Positions 18,582 to 28,060 of a stretch of DNA of 43,054 nt are shown here, one piece after another. The DNA is from CAWKEY01 sp963848675 (GTDB lineage: Bacteria; Pseudomonadota; Gammaproteobacteria; Methylococcales; Methylomonadaceae). Position 1 is the stretch's first letter. The number at the start of each line of letters is the position of its first letter. The notes below the pieces were generated by a model, which saw only the letters and a list, made by a program, of their open reading frames with translations, did no database searches and was not told the origin of the DNA. Made by a program: the position numbers and the translations under genes. The stretch spans positions 1-43,054 of the forward strand of contig CAWKEY010000042.1 of the NCBI GenBank assembly GCA_963848675.1, given 5' to 3'.

Positions 18582-18674
18582 ATGGATAGTGATTATCTTC
18601 TATTGACGCTTGTTTTTTTTGCCGTCACCGTCGCACTGGTTTATGCCTATGAAAAATTAAGGAGGCAATCATGA
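18582..18674 (+). CDS. 30-residue single-pass membrane protein upstream of kdpF
   Basis: MDSDYLLLTLVFFAVTVALVYAYEKLRRQS: one hydrophobic helix (about 5-22) with a positively charged tail, predicted N-out, C-in. Its stop overlaps the kdpF start by 4 bp (ATGA), and GAGG stands before its ATG. It is the first gene of the kdp transcript. Not a canonical Kdp subunit. A small regulator or stabiliser of the complex is an inference from position only. Confidence 0.65.
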   Translation: MDSDYLLLTLVFFAVTVALVYAYEKLRRQS

Positions 18675-18760
18675 GCTGGGTTTATCTGTTAAGTGGCGTG
18701 CTTGCGCTGGCGATCTTCATTTATCTGATTGCCGCGCTGTTTTATCCGGAGAAATTCTGA
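18671..18760 (+). CDS. kdpF: KdpF, small subunit of the high-affinity K+ ATPase
   Basis: 29 residues (MSWVYLLSGVLALAIFIYLIAALFYPEKF), the normal KdpF length, a single transmembrane helix. KdpF stabilises the KdpABC complex at the KdpA interface. AGGAGG lies five bases before the ATG. The stop overlaps the kdpA start by one base (TGATG), so translation is coupled. Confidence 0.9.
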   Translation: MSWVYLLSGVLALAIFIYLIAALFYPEKF

Positions 18761-20568
18761 TGACAAGTAACAGTTATTTTCAGATTACAATTTATGTGGT
18801 GACCCTACTGGTGCTTGCTAAGCCGCTGGGCTGGTATATGGCCAAAGTCTATGAAGGTGAACCGGTAGGTTTGAACCGGCTATTGGCGCCGGTCGAACGA
18901 TTGTTTTATCGCCTAAGCGGCGTCAATCAGAACCAGGACATGCGCTGGACCGATTACGCCATCGGTTTGCTGGTATTTAATCTGCTAGGTATTTTTGCGG
19001 TTTTCGCGTTGCAACGCCTGCAAGCCCATCTACCTTTTAATCCACAGAATCTGCCCGGCGTCAGTCCGGACTCGGCGTTCAATACGGCGGTCAGCTTTGC
19101 CACAAACACCAACTGGCAGGGTTATGGCGGTGAAACAACGATGAGTTATCTGACCCAAATGCTGGGACTTACCGTGCAGAATTTTGTTTCCGCTGCAACC
19201 GGGATGGCGGTACTGGTCGCATTGATTCGCGGTTTCATACGGAGGAACACAAACAGCATAGGTAATTTCTGGGTCGATCTGACGCGTAGCGTGCTTTATA
19301 TCCTGATGCCGCTTTCCCTAATATTGGCTTTGGCGCTGGTGGGACAAGGCGTAGTGCAGACTTTTAGTCCCTATCAAGCTGTACCGTTAGTCGAAACAGT
19401 GACTTATGATCTACCTAAACTGGGCGCAGACGGCCAGGCATTGCACGATGCCAGCGGCAATCCGGTCATGGAGCAGGTCAAAGTCAAGGAGCAAGTCGTG
19501 GCAGTAGGGCCTGCGGCTTCCCAAGTGGCAATCAAGCAACTCGGTACCAACGGCGGCGGCTTTTTCAATGTCAACTCGGCGCATCCGTTAGAAAATCCGA
19601 CGCCATTAAGCAATTTTCTTGAAATGCTGTCGATACTGCTTATCCCAAGCGCGCTATGCTACACCTTCGGCATGATGGTGGGCGACACCCGGCAAGGCTG
19701 GACCATTTTGGCGGCGATGACACTGGTTTTCGTTGCTCTGATTTTTGTTACAGTACCAGCAGAGCAAAGCGGTAATCCTGCTCTGGCTGCATTGAATGTC
19801 GAACAATCTGCAACTGCCACCCAGTCAGGCGGCAACATGGAAGGCAAGGAAACCCGGTTCGGAATTACCAATTCCGCTCTGTGGGCGGTGGCCACCACGG
19901 CCGCATCAAACGGTTCGGTTAATTCCATGCACGATTCATTCACGCCTGTCGGCGGCATGGTGCCGATGTGGCTGATGCAACTGGGTGAAGTGATTTTCGG
20001 CGGCGTAGGTTCAGGGCTGTACGGCATGATCATGTTTGCGATTGTCGCGGTATTTGTGTCCGGTTTAATGATAGGCCGAACGCCAGAATATCTGGGTAAA
20101 AAAATCGAAGCCTACGAGATGAAAATGGCTGCGATCGTTATTCTGATTCCACCGCTGCTTGTATTGGGCGGTACTGCACTCTCAGTCATGATCGAGGTCG
20201 GCAAGGCATCCGTCTTCAATCCGGGCGCTCATGGATTCAGTGAAGTGCTGTATGCGTTCTCATCCGCAGGTAACAACAACGGCAGCGCTTTTGGCGGACT
20301 CTCTACGAATACGCCCTTTTATAACACTCTATTGGGCCTGACTATGCTGTTTTCACGTTTCTGGCTGATCGTACCAGTACTCGCTATCGCCGGTTCCCTG
20401 GCGGCGAAGAAGACGGTGCCTGTTGGTCCCGGTACTTTACCGACGCATACCCCGCTGTTCGTTGTGTTATTGATCGGTACAGTGCTCATGGTCGGCGCAC
20501 TGACATTTGTTCCTGCCCTGGCCCTGGGGCCTGTGGTCGAACATCTTCAGATGACCGGAGCAAAATAA
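18760..20568 (+). CDS. kdpA: KdpA, K+-binding and translocating subunit
   Basis: 602 residues, against about 557 in E. coli. The extra length is mostly in a periplasmic loop (about 205-255). KdpA resembles a K+ channel with four pore-loop repeats. Selectivity-filter segments visible are TNTNWQGYGGE (about residue 114), QLGTNGGGFFNVNSAHP (about 265), TTAASNGSVNSMHDSFTP (about 385) and SSAGNNNGSAFGGL (about 500). The protein is mostly membrane helices. It binds and conducts K+ for ATP-driven uptake with KdpB. It begins the structural kdpABC set, with a 34-bp gap before kdpB. Confidence 0.97.
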   Translation: MTSNSYFQITIYVVTLLVLAKPLGWYMAKVYEGEPVGLNRLLAPVERLFYRLSGVNQNQDMRWTDYAIGLLVFNLLGIFAVFALQRLQAHLPFNPQNLPGVSPDSAFNTAVSFATNTNWQGYGGETTMSYLTQMLGLTVQNFVSAATGMAVLVALIRGFIRRNTNSIGNFWVDLTRSVLYILMPLSLILALALVGQGVVQTFSPYQAVPLVETVTYDLPKLGADGQALHDASGNPVMEQVKVKEQVVAVGPAASQVAIKQLGTNGGGFFNVNSAHPLENPTPLSNFLEMLSILLIPSALCYTFGMMVGDTRQGWTILAAMTLVFVALIFVTVPAEQSGNPALAALNVEQSATATQSGGNMEGKETRFGITNSALWAVATTAASNGSVNSMHDSFTPVGGMVPMWLMQLGEVIFGGVGSGLYGMIMFAIVAVFVSGLMIGRTPEYLGKKIEAYEMKMAAIVILIPPLLVLGGTALSVMIEVGKASVFNPGAHGFSEVLYAFSSAGNNNGSAFGGLSTNTPFYNTLLGLTMLFSRFWLIVPVLAIAGSLAAKKTVPVGPGTLPTHTPLFVVLLIGTVLMVGALTFVPALALGPVVEHLQMTGAK

Positions 20569-20602
20569 ATATTGCCCACTGAATACCTGTGAGGAGAACT
20601 TC

Positions 20603-22675
20603 ATGAGTAAAAAATCTATATCGATGTCTTTGTTCGATCGGCAAATCCTGGGTGTAGCTTTAGTGGATTCATTCCGAAAGTTAACTCCGCAGCAACAATG
20701 GAAAAATCCGGTGATGTTTGTCGTCTATATAGGCAGTATGCTGACTACCTTGCTTTGGGTGCAGGCCCTTAGCGGGAGCGGGAAAGATCCGGCGAATTTC
20801 ATTTTAGCAATCACTCTATGGTTATGGGGTACGGTGGTGTTTGCCAACTTTGCCGAGGCGGTCGCCGAAGGGCGCAGCAAGGCTCAAGCAGCTTTTCTGC
20901 GCAGTGCCAAGCGTGATATTGCGGCGAAAAAACTGGATGATCCGCATTATGGTGCAACCACTTCCAAAGTGGCCGGCTCCAGTTTACGGCGCGGTGATGT
21001 CGTTTTGATAGAAGCCGGTGATTTTGTTCCCGGTGATGGCGAAGTCATTGAAGGCGTTGCATCAGTCGACGAAAGTGCAATCACCGGCGAAAGTGCACCG
21101 GTAATCCGCGAATCCGGCGGTGATTTCAGTTCGGTGACCGGTGGTACCCGCGTGTTATCGGACTGGCTGGTCGTGCGCATTACCGCCAATCCAGGCGAAG
21201 CCTTTCTGGACCGTATGATTTCCATGGTGGAAAGCGCCAAGCGGCAGAAAACACCCAACGAAGTTGCCCTGACCATTCTGCTGGTCGCGTTGACGCTGGT
21301 CTTCCTGATGGCTACCGTTACCTTGCTGCCGTTTTCTTTGTATGCGGTGGCAACCTCAGGCGCAGGACAACCAATCACGATTACCGTGCTGGTGGCGTTG
21401 CTGGTCTGCCTGATCCCGACGACTATCGGCGGATTGTTGTCTGCCATCGGCGTAGCGGGTATTGGACGGATGATGCAGAAAAACGTGATCGCCACATCCG
21501 GCAGGGCAGTGGAAGCGGCTGGTGACATCGACGTATTGCTGCTGGACAAGACCGGCACTATTACCTTGGGTAACCGGCAGGCATCCACTTTTATAGCCGT
21601 TAAAGGCATTTCTGATAAGGAATTTGCCGATGCCGCTCAATTGGCTTCGCTCGCGGACGAAACACCGGAAGGGCGCAGTATTGTGATTTTGGCAAAGCAG
21701 AAATTTGGACTCAGAGAACGGGATGTGCACTCGCTGGGAGCTACTTTCGTTCATTTCAGCGCCCAAACCCGCATGAGCGGCGTTAATATTGATGGACGGC
21801 AGATTCGCAAGGGTGCCGCTGATGCCATTGGTGCTTATGTTGAAGAACTGGGCAGCAAATTTCCGCCGGAGTTTCGGAAATTGGTCGACGATGTGGCACG
21901 TCGCGGCAGTACCCCGCTAGTGGTTGCCGAAGGCGCTCGCGTGTTGGGTGTGATTGAACTTAAAGATATCGTCAAAGGTGGTATCAAGGAGCGTTTTGCA
22001 GAATTGCGGCAAATGGGCATCAAGACTATCATGATTACTGGCGATAATCGTTTGACTGCCGCTGCGATTGCTGCCGAGGCCGGTGTCGATGATTTTCTAG
22101 CCGAAGCTACACCGGAAATGAAACTGAAATTAATCAGGCAATATCAAGCTGAGGGCCGTCTAGTTGCGATGACCGGTGACGGCACCAACGATGCGCCGGC
22201 GCTGGCCCAGGCCGATGTTGCGGTAGCGATGAACAGCGGTACCCAGGCGGCCAAGGAAGCAGGCAATATGGTGGATCTCGACTCGAACCCTACCAAGCTA
22301 ATCGAGATTGTCGAGACCGGCAAACAGATGCTGATGACGCGCGGTGCGCTGACTACGTTCAGTATCGCCAATGACGTTGCAAAATATTTCGCAATTATTC
22401 CTGCCGCGTTCGCAACGACTTATCCGGTGCTTGGCGTATTGAATGTGATGGGCTTGGCAACCCCGGCGAGCGCCATTCTGTCGGCAGTAATTTTCAATGC
22501 GCTGATCATCGTAGCACTGATTCCGCTGGCATTAAAAGGTATCAAGTACAAGCCGGTCGGTGCCGCCACACTTCTGCAAAACAATTTGCTGGTTTACGGC
22601 GTCGGTGGGTTGATCGTTCCATTTATCGGCATCAAGGCGATTGACCTGTTCCTGGTCACGCTGGGTCTGGTTTAA
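20603..22675 (+). CDS. kdpB: KdpB, P-type ATPase subunit
   Basis: 690 residues, usual length. The phosphorylation site is Asp315 in DKTGTIT. The actuator motif TGES is in VDESAITGESAPV; its Ser corresponds to the residue phosphorylated to inhibit E. coli KdpB. The hinge motif MTGDGTNDAPALAQADVAVAMN is present. KdpB hydrolyses ATP to drive K+ import by KdpA at the inner membrane. GAGGAG lies before the start. Its stop TAA is followed by AAAGGAG, which serves kdpC. Confidence 0.98.
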   Translation: MSKKSISMSLFDRQILGVALVDSFRKLTPQQQWKNPVMFVVYIGSMLTTLLWVQALSGSGKDPANFILAITLWLWGTVVFANFAEAVAEGRSKAQAAFLRSAKRDIAAKKLDDPHYGATTSKVAGSSLRRGDVVLIEAGDFVPGDGEVIEGVASVDESAITGESAPVIRESGGDFSSVTGGTRVLSDWLVVRITANPGEAFLDRMISMVESAKRQKTPNEVALTILLVALTLVFLMATVTLLPFSLYAVATSGAGQPITITVLVALLVCLIPTTIGGLLSAIGVAGIGRMMQKNVIATSGRAVEAAGDIDVLLLDKTGTITLGNRQASTFIAVKGISDKEFADAAQLASLADETPEGRSIVILAKQKFGLRERDVHSLGATFVHFSAQTRMSGVNIDGRQIRKGAADAIGAYVEELGSKFPPEFRKLVDDVARRGSTPLVVAEGARVLGVIELKDIVKGGIKERFAELRQMGIKTIMITGDNRLTAAAIAAEAGVDDFLAEATPEMKLKLIRQYQAEGRLVAMTGDGTNDAPALAQADVAVAMNSGTQAAKEAGNMVDLDSNPTKLIEIVETGKQMLMTRGALTTFSIANDVAKYFAIIPAAFATTYPVLGVLNVMGLATPASAILSAVIFNALIIVALIPLALKGIKYKPVGAATLLQNNLLVYGVGGLIVPFIGIKAIDLFLVTLGLV

Positions 22676-22686
22676 AGGAGTTGGCA

Positions 22687-23511
22687 ATGATTAAGCATTT
22701 GAAACCGGCGATTATTTTGTTTGTGCTATTGAGTGTGTTAACGGGCGTGATTTATCCGGCCGTGGTCACGGGTCTGGCACAGCTACTGTTTCCCTATCAG
22801 GCAAATGGTAGCCTGATGACAGGTAACGGCGGCAAGCCGACAGGTTCCAGTTTGATCGGACAGCCTTTCAGCAGTCCCGGTCATTTTTGGGGACGGCCTT
22901 CCGCGACAGGACCTTTCCCTTATAATGCCGGTGCCTCCAGCGGATCAAATCTGGGGCCGACTAACCCGGCTCTGGTAGATGCTGTTAAAGGTCGTATCCA
23001 GGCGTTAAAAGCAGCAGACCCTGACAATAAGGCACCGATTCCGGTTGATCTGATTACGGCATCGGGTAGCGGGCTGGATCCGCATATCAGTCCTGCGGCG
23101 GCGGATTATCAAATCAATCGCGTGGCTAAGGCTCGTAACATGAAACCGGAAAAGCTCCGCGCCCTAGTTGATGCTAACACTGAATCCCGTCAGTGGTTTT
23201 TTTTGGGAGAGCCGCGGGTCAACGTCCTGACATTAAATATGGCGTTGAGCGCCATTCCGGTCACCAGTGCGGATGCGAACGTTACCGACCTTATGTTGCC
23301 TTCCAACAAAGTGCATATCGTACTCTGCCAAAAAGAGGCGTTGCTTCTGCATCCAGGTGAGATTGAGAAAGAACGAATGCGGCATCGGCACGGAAATTTT
23401 TTGGTGGAATATCAGCTACAGGCTAGCGACGGCTTGGAGTGGATCGTGCTGTGCGACTTGAAAACCGGGAAAGTCATCCGTGAGCAGAAGCTGATCGATG
23501 ATCCATCCTGA
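22687..23511 (+). CDS. kdpC: KdpC with an extra PepSY-like C-terminal domain
   Basis: 274 residues, against about 190 in E. coli. Start chosen at ATG 22687, six bases after AAAGGAG; the TTG at 22681 abuts that site. The N-terminal membrane helix (AIILFVLLSVLTGVIYP) is followed by the usual periplasmic KdpC domain (FSSPGHFWGRPSA; SGSGLDPHISPAAA; RVNVLTLNMAL ends at about 187). Then about 87 additional residues follow. The segment EALLLHPGEIEKERMRHRHG ... WIVLCDLKTGKVIREQKL fits the PepSY pattern (small residue/PG, alternating beta strand, D..TGKV). This would place a PepSY-like module in the periplasm next to the pump. KdpC assists ATP binding and complex assembly. The extension is unusual in my knowledge. 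Confidence 0.92.
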   Translation: MIKHLKPAIILFVLLSVLTGVIYPAVVTGLAQLLFPYQANGSLMTGNGGKPTGSSLIGQPFSSPGHFWGRPSATGPFPYNAGASSGSNLGPTNPALVDAVKGRIQALKAADPDNKAPIPVDLITASGSGLDPHISPAAADYQINRVAKARNMKPEKLRALVDANTESRQWFFLGEPRVNVLTLNMALSAIPVTSADANVTDLMLPSNKVHIVLCQKEALLLHPGEIEKERMRHRHGNFLVEYQLQASDGLEWIVLCDLKTGKVIREQKLIDDPS

Positions 23512-23534
23512 TGGGTTTTCCAATAGGGGGGTTA

Positions 23535-23551
23535 GGGCGCGCCGAGCGCCC
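23535..23551 (+). promoter_or_regulatory. Hairpin between kdpC and kdpD
   Basis: GGGCGC-GCCGA-GCGCCC, a perfect 6-bp GC-only stem 24 bp after the kdpC stop, with no T-tract. It could reduce read-through into kdpDE or protect the kdpFABC mRNA 3' end. A nine-codon frame (MKPQTESKP, 23606-23635) overlaps the kdpD start as ATGA and might couple its translation. Confidence 0.5.
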
Positions 23552-23631
23552 TGCTCATAATGTTCAAGTTAATAAGATCATTCCTTATAGACAGGTAGTA
23601 ATTAGATGAAGCCGCAAACAGAAAGCAAACC

Positions 23632-26373
23632 ATGAATGTTGAACGTCCTGATCCTGATGAATTGCTGGCTCGCGTCGAGCGGGATAAGGCCCGTGCCAGC
23701 CGAGGCCGACTGAAGATTTTTTTTGGTGCGGCGGCAGGTGTTGGTAAGACTTATGCCATGTTGCTGGCGGCAAGGGAAAAACGGGCCGAAAATATTGATA
23801 TTATCGTAGGTCTGGTGGAAACGCATGGGCGCCAGGATACGGCATCCTTGCTGGAAGGTCTGGAAATTTTGCCGCTCAAACAGATTGAATATCGAGGTAC
23901 GACCTTGCATGAGTTCGATCTGGACGCTGCCCTCAAGCGTAAACCCTCAATTATTCTGGTTGATGAACTGGCGCACTCTAATGCACAGGGCTGCAGGCAT
24001 CTCAAACGTTGGCAGGACATCGAAGAATTACTCGATGCCGGCATCGATGTATATACGTCACTCAATGTGCAGCATCTGGAAAGTCTCAATGACGATATAG
24101 GCCAGATTTCCGGTATACGGGTTTGGGAAACCGTGCCGGATACAGTGTTTGAAGAGGCTCATGAAATCGAACTGGTGGATCTGCCGCCTGACGAGCTGCT
24201 CAATAGACTCAAAGACGGCAAAGTTTATGTACCGCAACAGGCTCAGGAAGCGATTAAGCATTTTTTTCGCAAAGGTAATCTGATTGCGTTACGGGAACTG
24301 GCACTGCGGCAAACTGCCACTCGTGTCGATGCGCAGATGCTGGATTACCGCGAGGATCATTTTATCCGTGAAGTCTGGCAGGTCAGTGAGCGTATTTTGG
24401 TTTGTATAGGTCCGAACGCCCTGGCCGAGCGACTGGTTCGCGCCGGTAAGCGCTTTGCTACCAGCCTGCGCGCCAATTGGATTGTATTGTATGTCGAAAC
24501 GCCCGAGCTACAACGCTTGCCGGCGGAAAAACGTGATCGCGTGCTGCGCATTCTGCGTCTAGCGGAAAAGTTGGGTGCCGAAACCGTGACCTTGAACGCG
24601 ACCGACATGAGCGCCGCGATCGTTAAATTTTCCAATGAAAGAAATGTTACCAAAATCGTCATTGGGAAACCGACCCGTCGGGGATTGAAGCGTTTTCTGC
24701 TGGGTTCAGTGGTGGATGTGCTGATTAGTGATGCGCACAATATCAATCTTTACCTATTGGGCAGTCCCAGACCTGAAAGAGGGGATGGTAAATGGGATAA
24801 ATCCGAGATTTCCCTGTATCGGAAAAATCCGTTGCCGGGGCTTAGCGGAAAACTGCCATCGCGAAAAAAAAATATACAGGGCTATGTCTGGGCCGTGGCC
24901 GTGACAATTGCGAATACCGTGCTTGCGCATCTGATGTTTGGCAGGTTTGAGCTGGCCAATCTGATCATGGTCTTTTTGCTGGGCGTGGTTTTTATTGCTA
25001 CGCGTTTCGGCCGCGGCCCTTCCATTTTTGCTTCTTTTCTCGGCGTTGCGATAATTGATCTTTTGTTCGTAAAACCTTATTTCAGTTTGTCGGTAGCCGA
25101 TAGCCAATATCTGGTGACCCTCCTGGCAATGTTGACCGTGGCGATATTAATCAGCAATCTAATGGCTAATGTTCGCTCCCAGGCTAAAGTGGCCGGACAC
25201 CGGGAGCGGCGCGCGACGGTTCTTTATGCTATGAGCCGTGATCTGACAGCTAGCCAGAGTGAGGATGAAATTGTACGTGCGGCGGTACATCATCTCTATT
25301 CGGAGTTCGGCAGCCGGAACGTCATTCTCTTTCCTGACGCTAACGGCCGTATTATTTGTCCTACAGGCCAGGCGATCCCTGAATCCTTGCACGCTGCCGA
25401 CCTGAGTGTTGCGCAGTGGGTTATGGATCATAACGAGATCGCCGGACAGGGAACTGATACCTTGCCAGGTGCCGAGGCTGTTTATTTTCCCTTGAGTAAC
25501 AAGGAAACCGTTCTGGGTGTTTTGGTTTTACTTCCTGTTAATTTGCGTAGGGTATTTCTGCCTGAACAACAAAAATTGCTGGAAACCTTTCTTGGGCAGA
25601 TTGCCCAGGCGATTACCCGTGTGAGGTTGACCGAGCAAGCCAGAAAAGCTCAAGTGGAAATGGAAGCCGAACGCTTGCGCAACTCGCTGCTCAGTTCTAT
25701 TTCCCATGATTTGCGTACACCGCTCGCGACTATCGTAGGTTCAGCCAGTGCTTTAGTGGAGGAAGACAACACGCTCAAGGCAGAAAACAAGCTTGAACTG
25801 AGCCGCGCCATTTACGATGAAGCGCAACGGATGTCGAGTCTGGTCAATAATATCCTGGATATGGCGCGGCTTGATGCGGGTGCCGTCGAGCTGAACAAAC
25901 AGTGGGTGCCGCTTGAGGAAATTATTGGAGCCGTGTTGACACTCTTGCAAAAACGTCTCGCAGGTCGTCTCGTAACCGTTAAATTGCCGCCCGGCATTCC
26001 CATGATTTATGTCGATGCGGTTATGATCGAACAGGTTTTGATCAATTTGCTGGAAAATGTCCTGCGTTATACACCGGAGGGAAGTCCTGTGGAGATCACG
26101 GCAGAAGCCTCTTCTCTTGCAGTGGAAATATCGGTAGCTGATCGGGGGCCGGGTATTCCTGAGGGCAGCGAAAACAAATTGTTTGAAAAATTTTACCGGG
26201 TTCGCCACGAGGCGGCGCAAAGTGGAGTAGGGCTGGGGTTGACAATTTGCCGGGCTATTATTGAGGCGCATGGAGGGAGCATTCAGGCGCAAAACCGGCT
26301 AACGGGGGGTGCTGTATTTTCGTTCATGATTCCCCTGGATCACCTGCCGCCGGTGATAGGAGAAGAAGAATGA
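23632..26373 (+). CDS. kdpD: KdpD, K+/turgor sensor histidine kinase
   Basis: 913 residues (E. coli 894). The N-terminal KdpD domain has Walker A (GAAAGVGKTYAM, about residues 30-41) and Walker B (IILVDEL, about 108). A universal-stress-like domain spans about 250-375. Four short transmembrane helices (about 415-510), a GAF-like domain (about 535-665), HisKA with His692 (SISHDLRTPLATI), and an HATPase (GVGLGLTICRAI) follow. It senses K+ and osmotic state at the inner membrane and phosphorylates KdpE. Start MNVERPDPDELL matches the E. coli protein (MNNEPLRPDPDRLL). It is followed by kdpE after 22 bp. Confidence 0.97.
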   Translation: MNVERPDPDELLARVERDKARASRGRLKIFFGAAAGVGKTYAMLLAAREKRAENIDIIVGLVETHGRQDTASLLEGLEILPLKQIEYRGTTLHEFDLDAALKRKPSIILVDELAHSNAQGCRHLKRWQDIEELLDAGIDVYTSLNVQHLESLNDDIGQISGIRVWETVPDTVFEEAHEIELVDLPPDELLNRLKDGKVYVPQQAQEAIKHFFRKGNLIALRELALRQTATRVDAQMLDYREDHFIREVWQVSERILVCIGPNALAERLVRAGKRFATSLRANWIVLYVETPELQRLPAEKRDRVLRILRLAEKLGAETVTLNATDMSAAIVKFSNERNVTKIVIGKPTRRGLKRFLLGSVVDVLISDAHNINLYLLGSPRPERGDGKWDKSEISLYRKNPLPGLSGKLPSRKKNIQGYVWAVAVTIANTVLAHLMFGRFELANLIMVFLLGVVFIATRFGRGPSIFASFLGVAIIDLLFVKPYFSLSVADSQYLVTLLAMLTVAILISNLMANVRSQAKVAGHRERRATVLYAMSRDLTASQSEDEIVRAAVHHLYSEFGSRNVILFPDANGRIICPTGQAIPESLHAADLSVAQWVMDHNEIAGQGTDTLPGAEAVYFPLSNKETVLGVLVLLPVNLRRVFLPEQQKLLETFLGQIAQAITRVRLTEQARKAQVEMEAERLRNSLLSSISHDLRTPLATIVGSASALVEEDNTLKAENKLELSRAIYDEAQRMSSLVNNILDMARLDAGAVELNKQWVPLEEIIGAVLTLLQKRLAGRLVTVKLPPGIPMIYVDAVMIEQVLINLLENVLRYTPEGSPVEITAEASSLAVEISVADRGPGIPEGSENKLFEKFYRVRHEAAQSGVGLGLTICRAIIEAHGGSIQAQNRLTGGAVFSFMIPLDHLPPVIGEEE

Positions 26374-26395
26374 GCTGCTGTATTGATGAATAGCC

Positions 26396-27091
26396 ATGGC
26401 TCAAGCAAGCCCTGTTATTGTTGTTATCGAGGATGATCCTGCGATACGCCTGTTTTTGCGAACCGGCCTTGGAGCTCATGGCTTCAAAGTGTTCGAAGCA
26501 GACAGAGGCAAGCAAGGCATTATTGAAGCAGGCGTACGCAAACCTGACCTCATCATCCTTGATCTGGGATTGCCAGACATGGATGGGGTTGATGTTATCA
26601 AAATAATACGGGAATGGTCGGTCATGCCTATTATTATTTTGTCAGCACGCAGCAATGAACAGCATAAAATCGATGCGCTGGATGCGGGTGCCGACGATTA
26701 CCTGACCAAGCCGTTTGGTTTGGGTGAATTGCTCGCCCGGATCCGGGTAGCCATGCGCCATTCGGTGAGCAGTCCGGAGCAGGATCAAAGTGGTGTTTTT
26801 ATCTGCGGTGAGCTGAAAGTCGATTTACTGAAGCGCCAGGTCGTTGTTGGCGATAGGGAAGTTCATCTTACGCCGATTCAGTACCGGCTATTGTCCGTGC
26901 TGATTAAAAATGCCGGCAAGGTGTTGACGCATCAATACCTGCTCAAGGAAGTCTGGGGGCCATCCTATAGAGATAATTCGCATTATCTGCGGATTTATAT
27001 GAGCCAGATCAGACAAAAGCTGGAAATCGATCCAGCTCAACCGCAGTATTTATTGACGGAATCGGGTATAGGCTACCGGCTTAAAGGCTAA
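26396..27091 (+). CDS. kdpE: KdpE, response regulator of the kdp operon
   Basis: 231 residues, OmpR/PhoB type. Receiver with acidic pocket EDD, phospho-acceptor Asp56 (IILDLGLPDMDG) and Lys in LTKPF. C-terminal winged helix (LTPIQYRLLSVL ... YLRIYMSQIRQKLE ... GIGYRLKG). Binds the T-rich site at 18473-18500 to activate kdpFABC. No clear terminator follows. Confidence 0.97.
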   Translation: MAQASPVIVVIEDDPAIRLFLRTGLGAHGFKVFEADRGKQGIIEAGVRKPDLIILDLGLPDMDGVDVIKIIREWSVMPIIILSARSNEQHKIDALDAGADDYLTKPFGLGELLARIRVAMRHSVSSPEQDQSGVFICGELKVDLLKRQVVVGDREVHLTPIQYRLLSVLIKNAGKVLTHQYLLKEVWGPSYRDNSHYLRIYMSQIRQKLEIDPAQPQYLLTESGIGYRLKG

Positions 27092-27562
27092 CGCCTGGCG
27101 GTTTTAAAATCGGACGCCCCAATCCAGATCGGTTCCTAATATAGTTAATTATCTTCTAACCGGCTTAGGAAATCGACTCATTCACAGAACTGAACTCTCG
27201 GCTTTGGCCGCTAGTGCAAGTTGGTTCGCTAGACTGTCTGCTTTCTGTAAGTATGCTGTCATTCAAAAATATGGGGCGAGTGTCTGCAATGGGTCGACTG
27301 CCGACGACCAGAAAACAAAAATTTGCTCATTGCCAGTGGCTGCTTTTGAGAATTCGATCCGCGCAAAAGCATTATTCGCTAGAATTAACTGGCCGATGAC
27401 AGCTTTGGGTCGGTGACTGTCGATCAATGGCGGTCGCTGAAGGATCGCTTCAAGGTTGACTATCCGTTCAGTGAAAACTGGCGGCGATCGGCTTTTCCTT
27501 AGCGACATTTTTTTTCAGAAACTCTATCAACGACCTCAAAAACATCTAACAGATACTATCCG
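27092..27562. repeat. Intergenic region with dispersed repeat-like sequence
   Basis: No gene. GCCGCTAGTGCAAGTTGGTTC (27206-27226) and the next bases match the copy near 17935-17959 with three mismatches. The remaining sequence to about 27500 is of the same style: alternating GGTCGGTGACTGTCG-like pieces. It is probably a decayed member of a dispersed family. Confidence 0.45.
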
Positions 27563-28060
27563 CTATTCATAACCCAACCCCTGCCCCCCCGGCAAATGTA
27601 GATAAAGTGTGGACGCAGCGACTTTCAATCTGGCTGCCACTTCCTCGACGGTTATGTTCTGATCGGCGAGCATGGCTTTAGCGGCCTGAATGTCTTTGTC
27701 CGTTAGAGACGGTGGCCGCCCTCCCCGCTTTCCTCTGGCTCGGGCCGCATCCAGTCCAGCCTTGGTTCGCTCTTTAAGGATTGAACGTTCAAATTCGGCC
27801 AGTGAGGCAAAATATGAAAGATCAGTTTGCCGCTAGACGTGGTGGTGTCGATATTCTCTGTCAGGGACTTAAATCCGATCCCCCTCTTCTCAAGGCCTTC
27901 AACCGTTTCGATACGCTGTTTGAAACCGATCCAGCTTCCAGACAACAAGCGTATCCCCTACCCTAATGTATTGAAGTGTGGCTTTTAGTTCTGGTCGATC
28001 CCGTTAAGCGCCAGAGTTACAATAAAAATCCAATTTTTCATTTGCCCATTTTAGTCACTA
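27563..28060 (-). pseudogene. Serine recombinase (resolvase/Tn3-type) remnant
   Basis: The minus strand gives LKATLQYIRVGDTLVVWKLDR, a frameshift, then TVEGLEKRGIGFKSLTENIDT, TTSSGKLIFHI, a second frameshift, and EFERSILKERTKAGL...GKRGGRPPSLTDKDIQAAKAML, then a helix-turn-helix and a stop at 27563-27565. A TAA stands in place of the usual Lys/Ser in SGAxxxRPEL at about 28004. These are conserved parts of a small resolvase with C-terminal HTH. The catalytic Ser region is not visible. The gene has at least three lesions. It lies just downstream of intron B's 3' end. Confidence 0.8.

Noticed and set aside
20947..21609. Minus-strand 220-codon frame inside kdpB
   Set aside because: Antisense shadow of KdpB; Thr/Ser/Pro-rich composition typical of such shadows.
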